Origin: Phyto melanocephala
Taxonomy: Eukaryota > Arthropoda > Insecta > Diptera > Rhinophoridae
Direction: 5' to 3'
Assembly: GCA_941918925.1 (NCBI GenBank)
Contig: OW799235.1
Coordinates: 111,293,076 to 111,357,075, forward strand
DNA: 64,000 nucleotides
Below the pieces are notes generated by a model, which saw only the letters and a program-made list of their open reading frames with translations, was not told where the DNA came from and searched no databases. Both the position numbers and the translations under genes were made by a program. This document shows positions 34,341 to 46,690 of the stretch, piece by piece. Positions within the stretch are counted from its first letter, which is position 1; each line of letters opens with the position of its first letter.

Positions 34341-35465
34341 TCTATATATATAAAACAGGATGTATGTATGTAACGTATGGATATTGTGAAGTCCGATTTT
34401 TTATTTTCGGTCTGCGGGCGGAGGGGCGGGGCAAGATCCAATTTTCATATTGCACCACCAATTACATATACACACATTTATTTTGTTTGCTTTTTTTTAT
34501 TTATTTTTTTCTTTTTGAAAGCCGTTGTAATGTTTTTCAAAACGATATATCAAACTCTTAAATCGGTTATGTAGTTCTGAAGATATTTACAAAAAACCGA
34601 TGTTAATAATGATCCAATATCAAAATTTTAAAACTTTCAAAATGTTGCATTTAAAAATCCGAGTTTTCAATTTATTTACAAAAAATATTTACAGCTCAAT
34701 GAGCAAATTCAATTGAAACTGTCCGGCAAATAAATCAAATACAAATCGATCGACACAGTAATGGATGAAGAAAAAGCCATCAATTATTCCACTGAATTTT
34801 CGAATTCATTACAACTACCCGGAATGCCACCGCATGTATTAACATTAAAGTTTGGATCACAGGTAATTCTTATTCGCAACTTAAACGCACTAAAGTTATT
34901 CAACGGATCAGATTGACCATCAAAAACTGTTCACCAAATTTAATCGAGGCAACAATCATTGGTGGCAGATTCAAAGGCGTATTTATTCCACGAATTCCGA
35001 TAGTTTCCAACGATTTACCATTCCAATTCAAGCAGCTCCATTTCCTTCTGCGCCTTGCCTTTGCTATTACTATTAACAAAGCACTAAGCCAGTCATTGAC
35101 TATTGCTGGCTTAATTTTGGAAAGTTCATGTTTTTCACACGGCCAGTTATGTGTGGCTTGCTCTAGAGATGGCACGCCAAAAAATTTATACGTTTTTATA
35201 CCAAATAAAAAACAAAAAACATTGTACTTCCGCTGGCTTTAACATGAAGTAATAAAAAAATATAATTTCCAATTTGGCTTAAATACATGCGTTTCTTTTT
35301 AGGTTGAGCCCATACCTACACCATATGTAAGTTATTCTGGAAAAAAACTTTATGACAGGTATTCCATGGATTTTTATTTGAAAGAGTTCAATTTCGTTAA
35401 AAACTCGTGTGGTAATACAACACTAATGTTTGCTTAGGGCCAGTAACACGGACCGGGTCAGCTAG
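34341..35465 (+). mobile_element. Helitron with helicase C-terminal remnant (~1.1 kb)
   Basis: The 5' end is TCTATATATATAAAACAGGA and the 3' end is 'cggaccgggtcagCTAG', both classic Helitron termini (TC...CTAG). Inside, about 34763-35208, the + strand encodes YSTEFSNSLQLPGMPPHVL, RNLNALKLFNGS, then EATIIGGRFKGVFIPRIP, FPF/LPFQFK, LAFAITINKA, and CFSHGQLCVACSR, the last motifs of the Helitron PIF1-like RepHel helicase. A TGA follows NGSD, and the Rep part is missing, so this is an internally deleted non-autonomous copy. The base after CTAG is C rather than the usual T, so the exact 3' junction is uncertain. Confidence 0.8.
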
Positions 35466-37640
35466 CTTAATAAATAAAGTTAATACAATAATAATTATTT
35501 CTACGAAAAAAAAAATACAACATAACAATTATATGTATTCTAATTTAGAAAAGAAACATTTATATTAAAATCATGATTTATTCGTTTGAAAATCTTTATT
35601 TCGATTGAAAGCATGGAATAAATATTACCTAAGAATATAAAAGGCTTCATCATATTTTCAAATGCTTGACTTGTTGTTTACTGGGTAACTCGCTTACCAA
35701 CCCAACAGCATTTTATGCCTGGGCGACTATATCCTAAATATACAACGTACATATATTTACGTTCGTATATTTGTATGCTTTAAGGCGTAGAGACAAACAA
35801 GCAGAAATACATACTTATTGTGTTGTTTACGTTTGCAGCATTGAGGGCAAAAGAAAATTCGAGGAAGAAAAAGTTGATTTTATTTAAGAATTAGATAAAA
35901 TATCAAATAACAAATTGGCAGAGCAAATGCTCGTACTTAAACAATTTTAATAAAAAATCTTTAAAGTTTCGAAAAGTAATAAGAAAATTAAAGAGATGTA
36001 CAGTGTGACCGACTGCAAATATAATGCTAGTAAATATGCATGTTTTAAGCTATTGTTTCAAATAATTTAATTGTCTTTACATCATATGATTTCTCATCTG
36101 AGTTCAACAAAAGAATAATATTTTTACATTTAAATATAAGAGTCTCCGTAGCGTGGTAAACGTATTTTCAACTTGACTACTGTTCCAACCAAGTGGTAAA
36201 AATTGCTTATGAAATGAATATTAGCTATGAATCTAGTATAAGTTACTTTGCAACCAGACGAGTATCACCATTATTTTTTTAATCCATCCTACTGTCATTA
36301 TTGGGCAAATATACTTATTTGCACATATGATACTTTAAGAAGGATAAATATTCTGACTGTGTACATTCTTGCAAGTAGGAATATTTCTACAATTCTAAGT
36401 AAAGAGATTAAGTTGATAAATATTGTTATGACTTGTTGATACTATTCTTTTATTCAGCTAATGTCACAAATAATAAAAATGCCTATGTACAAGGATGTTT
36501 TGTATTAAATATTAATCGTAAAAATAATAAATAGCCAATTAACAAATACTTAAAAATATATCTATTTATGGAAAATCTTTATTTAAAACTTTTAAGCCTA
36601 AAACATTTGTTCAACCAGATGAAGAAAAATTCAAACAAAATATTGTATAAAAATATAATTTTTGAATTGCTTCAACTATAATGTTGTTGTACTTAAAATT
36701 TTAAGGTTATTTTTAAATTAAAATTCTTATAAATAGTTTTTTAAAGCATACACTATATTCATCTTAATTATATATTCGGAATCATATCATTTTTTAAAAT
36801 TAATCATTAAATAATAAAATTCTAACCAGCACTGTAGGCTAAGTGAAAATGATGCATTAATTCTTAAAAAGAATTGAGTTTTCAAGACCTAAAAAAAACA
36901 CTATAAGCAAAAATAATTTGTTTGTGGAACAGTTTTTTTTTTGTTGTGTTGTTTTTAATTAGCTAATAGGGCCTAACGTTTATAATGTAAATAAAACAAT
37001 TAAGTTACATTTTATTCCCGACGTTTCGTCAATTTTTTGTTGACTTTTTCAAGGGATTTTTTGTTTTTTTTTATATATACTCGCTCCATCTTTTCTTTGA
37101 TTCATGACATCTCGTCATGTGTTACCATGTAAAACTTCGCAATTTCAGCATAACGGCTTCCAAAGCTTGCATTACATACATTCGTAATGTGGAAAGGCTT
37201 AAAATAACAACCCACATAAATACATATATCTGTAACATAAAAAAATAACTGCTTAAATCGACATAATCAAAAGTTGAGATAATAACACAGTCGTAATTCC
37301 ACACTTTAAAACAAGCCTTACGCGACTTTTTAACAACTTTTGGAAACTTTACAGGAAGTTATAGCATAAAATCTTATTGTATATATTTTTTCAATGAACA
37401 TTACCATTTGGAACAATGACTTATTTTAAACCCAAGTTATTGTAAGACAAACTGTATATATCAGTTTTTATTTTAATGTAAATAAATTTCCGATAAAAAC
37501 AGACATAAGCAGTTCTTCCTTATTACTAAGTGTGTATAGCAACCACTTGCTTGTATTGTTGTTGTTTTTCAAATAAAACTTTGTTATTTTAATCCTAATT
37601 AAAAATATATATTTTTGCCAATAACTTTGCCGATAGTGAA
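35466..37640. other. RASD-like gene intron 2, AT-rich stretch
   Basis: No coding frame or complete element is recognised. A segment at 37017-37056 ('cccgacgtttcgtc' ... 'ctttttcaaggg') resembles the conserved end motif of some retroelements. Confidence 0.45.
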
Positions 37641-38300
37641 CCAAATGAAACAATATTATTATTATTAAAGTTTTTATGTAAATATCTTATAGTAAATTTC
37701 AACAAACCGGTAAAGACGTTATCTAAGCCAAAATTGAACGAAGGCATACGAGGTGTTATACTGATATCTCAGCCGGTAATGTGTCGACTGCTGTTTTTCT
37801 TTCTCAAAGTTCTTGAAATCATTTCTCATAAATTGATATTACATACGAGTCCCTAATCTATGTGGGGGATTCATAAAGTTGATTTCAACGATCATATGGA
37901 TGGACAGACGGACGGACAGACATACGTACATAGCTAAGTCGACTTTATAAGGATAAATAGAATCGAAAACAAATTCTTTAGAAATTACAAACAAAATGAC
38001 AAACTCATATGTATATCGATGGTAACAAGTAGAAGGGCCTAAGCTCATGTTTTTTACGAAATTAAGTTTTTCAGTGATTCTAATATATTTCACACAAATA
38101 CACCTCAACACAAACGAATTCATAGCAATAGTATGGAAACCAACGGTTTTACAAGCAATTTTGCAAAGAAATTACATTATGACAACACACTTTTTATTAC
38201 TTTTTTATCTATTCCTGTAAAATTACAACTTTTTAAGTTAGGGCCTTTCTACTTGTGACTAACTATATACTCTTTTACACTTTCTTGTAATGGGTATAAA
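37640..38300 (+). repeat. mini-me-like repeat interrupted by a MITE
   Basis: It contains 'aaagttgatttcaacgatc', 'gacagacggacggacagac' and 'gaaattacaaacaaaatgac'. The tail 'tatactcttttacactttc' ... 'gggtataaaa' resumes after the family 3 MITE at about 38025-38258. Confidence 0.6.
38025..38258. mobile_element. MITE, family 3, copy 2 (inverted relative to copy 1)
   Basis: The ends carry ACAAGTAGAAGGGCCTAAGC and the inverse GGGCCTTTCTACTTGT. Terminal similarity extends outward through TATCGATGGTA / TATAGTTAGTC to flanking TA, suggesting a TA target duplication. It sits inside a mini-me tail. Confidence 0.65.
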
Positions 38301-38754
38301 AATAATCTTATCTGAAATCTGCTCTGAAAAATGCAGTTAAGTATTTTTATTAAGTTTCTACAAAAGCCCTAAAGGCATTTTATTTTAAAACTTTCCAACA
38401 TTACTCTTAAACATGGATACTACTGTTTATTTTTCATCAAACCAAAACATTCTGAAATGGTTTATATGTACGACCAATAAAAGTTTAAAATGGAATAATA
38501 AAAAAATTTCATGAATTGTCACATTACCGATCACGGTGGAGCAGCGACGATATGCTTGTTAAATTTTCCTTTGTTCTTATTTTTCATTGCGTCATCTAGC
38601 TCGAATGCAAATCTATTAAATCTATTAATGAAAATATGGCAACATTGTTAAACAAGTGAGAGAATAAAATATATTCTATCTCGCTGAATACTGAGACGTA
38701 ATTTAGATGCCCATTTATGTAGAAAATTACGTTACGTCAGATATCTATTTGATC

Positions 38755-39480
38755 AATAACATGAAAAAACAACGAATCGTTGTTGTTGAAAAATACTCCT
38801 AGAAGTTATGATTAGAATATTAACGCGATACTGTGAAACGGGTTATTAAAAAATTTAGGCAGATTGGATCAATCAATATTTAGCGATATGCTAGTCCAAA
38901 ACGAAAAAAGTAAATTTCGAAGCAGTTCATTTGAATATATCTAATGAAAATCCAGTCAAATTAATTCAACATCATGGAAAAAAATCGTATAATTCAAAAG
39001 GTTTTCCGCAGCGTAAATCACTACAGATCTCGACGATTTTAAAATTAAATAAAAACAAAAACTGAAGCCTAATGACCATGCTCCATGAAGTGAAATCATG
39101 GAATGAGTTATTCAACAATTGAAGTTCAAGGAATCTACATTTGATTTTTGGAAAGTTTTTCGATAAATTAAAAAACATAAATAAATTATAAAACATAAAA
39201 AAGTGACAGTTACCATCGGCTTATGATAGATAATTTGCCCGATCGTATATTGGCGATTCAAATTAGCTTTCTATATTGGCAAACAAAAATCCTCTTCTCC
39301 ATTGAAGCAGGAATTTTAACAATTTATCAACAAAATTGTCACATTTATTCATAAAATTCATGGAAGATTTTGAGAAAAGAGAAAGTACTTATCAGAATGT
39401 CCGCAGAGACTTTAATAAAAATTCAATAAAAAAAACCATACATTTTGAATTTATGGTTTATTTTTGAACACCCTTTACAT
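38755..39480 (+). pseudogene. Tc1-like transposase relic
   Basis: The frame reads MKKQRIVVVEKYS near 38761, KRVIKKFRQIGSI near 38839, and IRMSAETLIKIQ near 39390. These fit the N-terminal HTH and the C-terminal block of Tc1-type transposases in the right order and spacing. Stops are numerous and the catalytic region is not clear. Confidence 0.45.
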
Positions 39481-39937
39481 TCAGAAAACTGTCCGTTAAT
39501 TATTTGTTGATTTAAAAAACGTTTCAAAAATGTTTATCTATACAGTTGTAATAAGAAAAAGCTTTTTGTCCATTGAGACACACACCACAGAAGCACAAGG
39601 TTATCAAGTAATAAAGCACACGCTTTATTTATCTTAACTCGTAAAAAGCAAAATATTCTTCTGTTTACTGAGTACATTAAATAATATTTATGGTTTATTC
39701 ACACACATGTATTATGTATGTTATCTTGATATGCCTCTAGATAAAAATTTATGTACGGTTGTATTTTCAATATTTCCTGTAGCTTAAATGGTTACTAGAA
39801 ACGTTTTGGTCCTGTCATATAACTAGTTGTAACGAGACGTATGAAAAACAATAAACAAACTCACCATTTGTCCATCGTAAAATTTTAGATTACTTTATTT
39901 TTCAAGCAAAAACCTTAATAATATATTAAAATAATAG

Positions 39938-40165
39938 CGTACTGGTGTAGTGGCTAGAGCGTGAAACTTCAAAACCAAAGGAGCCTAGTTCAAATCTCAG
40001 CTGAGAAAAGAAAAATGTTGTTACGCTTGGTGCTCAAATTGCTGTGTAAAATGCATATTAAATTTGTTTCAATATGTGTGAGGTGGGTCGACCTACGGCA
40101 ACCTTATATTACAATCGATGTATGAAAAGATGACAGATATGTCTGAGGTAAGAAAGAACTAGTAT
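39938..40165 (+). repeat. tRNA-derived SINE
   Basis: The A-box-like TGGTGTAGTGGCTAGAG (39943-39959) and the B box GTTCAAATCTC (39988-39998) are spaced as in a tRNA. The body includes 'ggtgggtcgacctacggc'. It lies 144 bp beyond the donor of exon 2 of the RASD-like gene and is antisense to that gene. The 14938-14995 fragment is a relative. Confidence 0.65.
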
Positions 40166-40308
40166 ATGTAACCACATAAATACCAGTTACTTTATATGCA
40201 GGGTTATTATACACATATTTGTACACATGTGTATATACATATAAACATTTAAACATAAATTTTACTCATCAAGTTGATAGTTATTTGCACATCTATATAT
40301 TGACTTAC

Positions 40309-40502
40309 CGGTTAAAAACGATAAACGACGCATTGCTGGAAATGGATGATGACCCGATGTGTCTAGAATATCTAATTGATAAACCTCATTACGTATGCGA
40401 TACAATTTCCGATGAAAATCCTCTATGGTTGGTGTATATGCTTCATCAAAACGATTGCCTAAAAAACGTGCCACTATTGATGATTTGCCGACACGTGATG
40501 AG
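40309..40502 (-). CDS. RASD/Dexras-like small GTPase, exon 2 (P-loop and switches)
   Basis: Residues 197-260, with shared Gly codons at both ends. The acceptor is 'tttatttccag' and the donor is GTAAGT. It completes the P-loop GSSRVGKSS (Gly196 comes from the junction), then encodes RFLGNRFDEAYTPTIEDFHR (switch I, Thr221) and DILDTSGHHPFPAMRRLSFL (G3 DTSG, 243-246). IEDFHRK-Y-IR-EVYQLDILDTSG-HPFPAMRRL is the signature of the RASD subgroup. The residue at the Ras Gln61 position is His247, so intrinsic GTP hydrolysis is probably low, as proposed for Dexras/Rhes. Confidence 0.94.
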
Positions 40503-41021
40503 CTGGAAATAAAACAAAATTGGTTTCATAAATTGATTTTTAGTGAAAAGTTCTTAAGTTGAAATAAAGATTGTGATTTTCACTAAACATAATAAATTTA
40601 CAGAGAAAGAAAAATTTAAAAAAAAAAATTTTTTGAAAATGAAACAATAAATAAAATATTTTTTAATTTTATTAAATTTTTTAACAGAATTTTTTTGAAA
40701 ATTTTTTTTTTTTTAATTTTTATAAAAAATAAAAAATATTTTTCTTTACACTTAGTGATGTGTTTATATTTCTTATATCTTTAGAGTTCTTTTAGAGTCG
40801 TTTTAGTTTTGTCCATCTGTCGTTCCATGTGTTAGGTTAGATTGATGTGGCAGCAGCCTGAATGCATTGCATAATTTAGTGCACTAATTGGTCTTGTTAT
40901 TACAGTTTTAACACATCGTACCGTTTGTCCTTTATTTCCGGACTGAAACAATTCTTCAGTCATCTTTGTGAGTTCTATCTAAACCACCTGTTTATAGGCA
41001 GATTTTGTTATCAAATATTTA

Positions 41022-41651
41022 TAATCAGTTGTTTTGTTTCTGTTCAGTTAAAAATCTGTATGTGTGGTTTGTTGTTCCTTTTTAGTTCTTTTGCAGACAA
41101 ATCTGTAGAAAATAAATTTGAATGCTAGTGCAAAGAGGCCAGAAAGATCAAAGTCAATATGGACATGACATGTCATAAACCAGCTAAGAGTACAACCAAG
41201 AAACCTCATAGGTGTTATTATCCCAAACAATATCTTGTAAGAAACTATGACATGGAACATCTTTTTTGCCACTAACCGTTATTTGGAGAAATGAGACGTT
41301 GCATTTTAGGTTCTATCTAAACCACCTGTTTATACGCAGATTTTGTTATAAATATTTGTTAACCTAAAATGCAACGTCTCATTTCTCCAAATGACGGTCA
41401 GTGGCAAAAAAGATGTTCCATGTCATAGTTTCTTACAAGACATTGTTTGTGATAATAACACCTATGAGGTTTCTTGGTTGTACTCGTAGCTGGTTTATGA
41501 CATGTCATGTCCATATTGACTTTGATCTTTCTGGCCTCTTTGCACTAGCATTCAAATTTATTTTCTACAGATTTGTCTGCAAAAGAACTAAAAAGGAACA
41601 ACAAGCCACACATACAGATTTTAAACTGAACAGAAACAAAACAACTGATTA
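41022..41651. repeat. long inverted repeat: 291-bp arms, 48-bp loop
   Basis: The left arm 41022-41312 ('taatcagttgttttgtttct' ... 'gacgttgcattttaggtt') is repeated inverted at 41361-41651 with only scattered mismatches. The loop repeats, in direct orientation, the 48 bp just outside the left arm ('ttctatctaaaccacctg' ... 'gcagattttgtta'). So the order is A-B-A-inverted B. It lies in intron 1 of the RASD-like gene and would fold into a ~290-bp duplex in the pre-mRNA. No coding content. Confidence 0.88.
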
Positions 41652-42024
41652 ATAAAGGCACAGAACTTACAAACTAATTCTGCCTGTAGTCACTCGATGT
41701 GTCAAATATTGTATATGTGCTTAGAAAGTGTAATAGTGTGGATAAATAGTGTACAAGTATGACAGATTTTTTGGACAAGTGTGTTTGATTTGATAAATTT
41801 TTGGAAATTTTCATAAAATAATAATTGTTTCGGTGCTATCAGAGTTACTTTTAGTTGCAATTTTCTCATGTAGGACAGAGACTTATAATATTTTTAATAA
41901 AATTTACATTAACAGAAAACTTGTTAAAGATTCCAATTGTTGTATAAAATTAAAAATTATGTCTTCGAAGTATTCTGTTTTACAAATGATTAAATTCTTT
42001 TAAATTACTGTATTAAACAAAACA

Positions 42025-42046
42025 GAACTTACCACACACACACACA
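42025..42046 (+). repeat. (CA)n microsatellite
   Basis: A short run of acacacacaca after 'gaacttacc'. Confidence 0.8.
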
Positions 42047-42051
42047 CAGAT

Positions 42052-44955
42052 TTAAATAAAAACAGACATAAATCTTGATACATGTAAATATATGCGTATG
42101 TACGTTTGTACATTTACTTTTTATGTACATATGTACACATTTACTCTAATGTGAGTACAAGATTATGAAAATTAATTTAATTTCCAACATTAAAATAAGC
42201 CTAATTTTATAAAAATATTATTAAAAAAGTACAAACTTATATATCTTGAATAATTGTCGCTGTTCATTGCCCTAATGACAGGATATAGTCATACTCATTT
42301 TTATTGTGTTTGTGGAAGAATGACAAAGTGACAAAGAAAAACTTTGTATTGTTATTAAATGGAGTGGGTGGTGCCCTTAAGATACTGGTGTGTAACCAGA
42401 CTACTCAAGGGGGTGCAATAAGAATTTGAAAAAATTATTTATTTAAATTTAATATACATATAAAATTAACTTAGTTAAAGAAACATTTGTAGCTTCCTAC
42501 GTCAATGTATAAAGGACATACTCTTATTTGCCTTTAATGCGTATATGTGAATTTATGTGTTTGCACAATAAATGTATGTTTCTAAAAGATAAACTCTTAC
42601 ATTTTATCACATTTATTTTCTATAAATTTCATACCTTTTATTCCTTTTCTTCCTTGAGGTAGGGGTGAAGTAAATAGATATAAAGAAGTGTAAAAATCTT
42701 TTCCCTTATCATTTTCGAGTGTGTTTATGTGAGTGTGTATATGTGTTAGTGACAGTGAGTGGCAATAAGAGATTTATGTTGAATGCCATTAAAACTTTGT
42801 TTCAGCAAGAAGTTGATTGAATGGAGTGAAGAACAAAAAAATAAAATAAAAACGAGAAACTACAAGTAAAATATAATTCTGTTAATTTCTTTATATAAAT
42901 TACAGGATTTTGTTAATGTTAAATTAATTAATTAATTAAGTAAATAAGTAAATAACTTTAACTTAGTAGATTATAGCAAAAAATCAATTAAAGTGGCATC
43001 CATTAGGAGTTTAGGATACTGAAAGTATGTTTTTTTTGAATACAGAAGTGTTTTTATTGTTTAACACTTGTATAAGTGATAATAAAAACATTAAGCACAA
43101 CAATTATATCAAAATAAACGTACATTAGAGATATAAGGATTGACTGAAAAAAAGCCATAAACAAATTGTTCGAAATTTAAAAAAAAAAAGAATTTAAACA
43201 TAAGACGTGGCATCTTTAAGAAGCAAAAAATATTTATGATAGTTTAAATTAGTAGATTCATAAGCGTACAACATGCCAACTGGGCATAAGTGTATACCTG
43301 TCATGGGTTTGGGATTTTAGTGCCCCTCCTTTTCAACCTAACTTTCAACCAACCTAGTATATTCATACGTAGATAGGATAAAATGAAACAGCTTGGCACC
43401 TTCATTCATTTTGTTACAGATATTAGAACAAATAACCAATTTAAATATTACACATGTCACATTAATTTGAACTGCTCTTTTTTTTTTTTTTTGATATATT
43501 TGAGCTGTAAAGGAAAAAAGGCATGGCATTTTCTCAAAAATATGTACTCGCTAAAGAAGGTCTCTTTGTATGTCCTGAATATACACAGAGAAAACAGTAT
43601 CGGTTGTGAGTACCGCAAGTGTTGCAAATCTCATAGTTTATATATGATATTGGAGTTATACGGTTATATCTACAGAATTTTGTTGCGGAATATAAGTATG
43701 TAGTCAGCACTAATAAATTGTGATTCTTGCAACAGAAATTTTATAATCACAAATGAAAAGTTCGATTGCAGGAACTAAACCATTCGATTGGCGATGAATG
43801 TGATTTTCTGTTTTCTGGGTGAACTAATACCTTAAATGCTCCGAAAGCTATTTTGTTATGTTGGGCTTTTCGAATTAGTGAAATAATTGGTTTTTAATTC
43901 AGGGTTTCAAAAAAATTTGTATATATAAATGTTTGTATGTTGAGAAAATATACATAGAAGCAGACCACTACTATTTTAAGCCACTTTTCGAACTCTTTCG
44001 GTCCTCAGAAAAAAAGTTTACTAAGCGTTATCCCTTCTTTCACTGAGTCCCGTTTCACTACAGGGATTTTCTCTGGACTAGACGACTGGTGATTGCCGAC
44101 AATTCTAATCTTACAGTCCATCATAATCATCAGTATCTTTGTTTGACTGAATTCCCCCATAATATTCATACTTAATATATACTGACATTTGATTCATAGA
44201 CTACCGCCATCTGAGTCTCCATAACCTCTTCAAGTGCGACATCAGGGATTTTCTCATGCCTATTAGTTAAAAAAAAATAATCATAAACTTGAATTCTTTG
44301 AATGCCTTTATTTTATTTAAAAAAAAATAATTTAATAACATTTTTAAATGTTTAATACCATTCTTTTCTTTATAAGATATGAATGCATTCAAGAATTTGT
44401 AGTTCAAGATGAATTCATTCATATTTCAATTTAATTCATATTATGGGCAAAATTAATGCATTAAAAAAAATCCAAAATCAATAAACAAATTTACAGTTTC
44501 ATTCAAAACAAAATCATTATTTTACAGCTCTGCTACATGATTACTGACTTGTTTGTTACACAATTGAATGCCCTTAATATTGACTACTCTTTAAAAAAGT
44601 CAAGTCAGCCTATGGTGAAATTCAAGCTTAGAATTACTGTTAACACATTTTCTCATGTTAGTAACACGACCAAGAAGCAAGGGGATCTAATTCATGGAAA
44701 TATAAAGACAATCGAAAAACTACAAGGAAGAATTTGACGACAAAAACATAATGAGCAACCAATTTTGTTTCAAGAGTTTTTTAACTATATCGAGCTTTCA
44801 AAAAACGACTTTTTCAATTTAATTGTTGATAACTGTCATATAGATAAAACAATATCTATCGAATAGGCTCTCATTTATTCTCTGTGTTTTGTCAAATTAC
44901 CATGGATGCATAATACGTGGAAATAATAAATTTTTTTTATAAAAATGTGTGTTTT
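42052..44955. other. RASD-like gene intron 1, AT-rich stretch
   Basis: No coding frame or complete element is recognised. The T run at 43479-43492 and several TATG-type microsatellites are simple sequence. Confidence 0.4.
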
Positions 44956-44959
44956 GTTT

Positions 44960-45720
44960 GATCAAAGTCGCCATCCGAGAGCATTATTCGGAGGTGGGAA
45001 AATTTGAATTCAGTGATGAAAAGAACAAAAGGGAATCAATGCACATATAACAGCAAATCGCAAGATCTACTGTAAATATTGCCGCTGTCAGTGAGGATGT
45101 GTAAAAAATCCATGTCAGAGAATGTTCATCCATCTCGAAAACTCGGCATTTTACAGACTACAATTTATCAAATCTTGTATATTGATTTGAGAATGGTCCT
45201 GTATAAAATTCAAAAGATGTAGTAGCTGAATGTAAAAATCATAGATAATTAAATTCAGTGAATGAACCCCACAGCAGTCGGTACTGACCCTATATTTGAT
45301 CAAAAATCAACTTTGGCTAATGATGAATTTGCTGAATTTGGGACGATACCCATTATATGATATCTAAAAACGTCCAATGTATTCCAAAATAAGACATTTT
45401 GTACTGTGACTTTTGAGCTGACGGCATCATCGGTACAAACTTCTTTGGAAACGACACAAGACAGTCCAACTTATTTTGACCTAAATTGGATGAAATGGAC
45501 ACCCAATATATATGGTTTTTAGAGAACTGCTTTACGTACCATACAACCGCATTTGCAATTCTAAATGAGCGATTTGGAGGCTTATTGTTGAACTTGAAAT
45601 CTCCTTAAATTTTTTCTCACAGCACATCCCAAAGCACCAGAGTAATGGAAACTTAGACATTTCAAAATCTCGTCTCCCAACAAGGCCGCTGTAAAATATG
45701 CATTTCTCTGAATTATTGCT
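44960..45720 (+). pseudogene. mariner-like transposase relic
   Basis: With frameshifts, + strand blocks follow in transposase order: QILYIDLRMVLYKIQ near 45165 (second HTH), DGIIGTNFFGNDT near 45423, DEMDTQYIWFLENCFTYHTT near 45489, and LNERFGG near 45562. The residue at the second catalytic Asp is Asn (WFLENC for WFQQDG), and several stops interrupt the frame. Confidence 0.6.
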
Positions 45721-46074
45721 TAAATTGCAGATGATTACGAAGAAGTATTTGTGCTAGACTTAAGTTATTGATACCAAATGAAAGATAAACAAAACTGAAT
45801 AAAACACAGTGGAAAATTTCAACAACAATTTTATGATTTAAGATTAACGATTATTTGAAAATCAATTTAGAAAAAAAAATAGTTAAACCAAAAACTAATT
45901 TAAGGCTTATTTCATTTCAAAACCGTGAGTACCCGCAAAGGGTTAGGTAATTTTCCAAAAAAAAACTCTTTATGTTTAGAATACGAGGCTTGGAAAAAAA
46001 TCATTAAACAAATGTATGTACATACATATGTATTTATTTAAAAACTTTGCATCTGATATTTATAATAGACTTAC

Positions 46075-46661
46075 CCCAATAGTACCAGACGATAACAATT
46101 TTTTGATGTCGGTAGTGTATCATCGCACAGCATGGCTGAACTAACGACATGATTCGCTAAAAAGTCCTCGGTATCTAAGGCATCCAAATCGTCCGATGTA
46201 TGATGGTCATAAAAATGTTGTTGCTGTTGCTGTTGTTGTTGTAAATCTGTGTTGTTCATTAAACGTGTAGTCGTATTAACGACACCATTACTGCCACTTG
46301 GTACATCATCCAAAAAGGTGACAGCATGTGAACCAGCACCAACAGCATTGGCACCCATATTACTACAACTATTACTAGTATTAGATGCATTTGTTGTTGT
46401 GTTTGCACTGCCAGCAACAGCTGTTGATGCTGCTCCTGTTGTATTGTGCATTGCATGTGCTGCTGTATTGTTGCCAATTATTGTTCCTGGTCCAGTTAGT
46501 TTTCCATTGGCCGACTGTTGCTGTCGCACCATATTAGACGTTGTCATTGTGTCCGTTGTTGTGGCTGTTGTCTGTGATGTGGTTTTGTTATCGCCAAATA
46601 GAATCTCAGCATAGTCATTATTATTGCTGCGAGCACAAAACCAATTTTTGCAACGAATCAT
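46075..46661 (-). CDS. RASD/Dexras-like small GTPase, exon 1 with low-complexity N-terminus
   Basis: Residues 1-195 plus the first two bases of Gly196. The ATG at 46661 is the first in frame after an in-frame TAA upstream, and the donor GTAAGT starts at 46074. The first ~180 residues are outside the GTPase fold: rich in Asn, Thr, Ser and Ala, with an eight-Gln run (LQQQQQQQQHF) and an acidic stretch DDLDALDTEDF. The fold begins at SKNCYRLVLLG. Vertebrate RASD proteins start close to this point, so the extension is an insect feature; the whole protein is 453 residues. A 3-codon upstream ORF overlaps the start. Probable Drosophila orthologue CG8641 (from memory). Confidence 0.92.
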
Positions 46662-46669
46662 ATTGACAT
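46658..46669 (-). promoter_or_regulatory. upstream ORF overlapping the RASD-like start codon
   Basis: On the - strand ATG TCA ATA TGA begins eight bases before the main ATG and ends across it in another frame. Such overlap can lower initiation at the main start. A possible 5' UTR acceptor, 'ttttatttcag', lies just upstream at 46688-46690, so the uORF would be in the mature leader. Confidence 0.4.
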
Positions 46670-46690
46670 CCGTTGTACTGGCTTAAACTG

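Noticed and set aside
37017..37060. Possible Penelope-like or hammerhead ribozyme motif (CGAAACGTC on the - strand)
   Set aside because: The matching CTGATGA core and stems were not found upstream on that strand, so no hammerhead can be supported.
39938..39999. Functional tRNA gene
   Set aside because: A and B boxes are present but acceptor and anticodon stems do not pair; it is the head of a SINE.
46249..46614. 121-codon + strand frame rich in Val/Ala/Leu
   Set aside because: It is a shadow of the Asn/Thr/Gln-rich exon 1 on the - strand; hydrophobic residues are what antisense of such codons gives.
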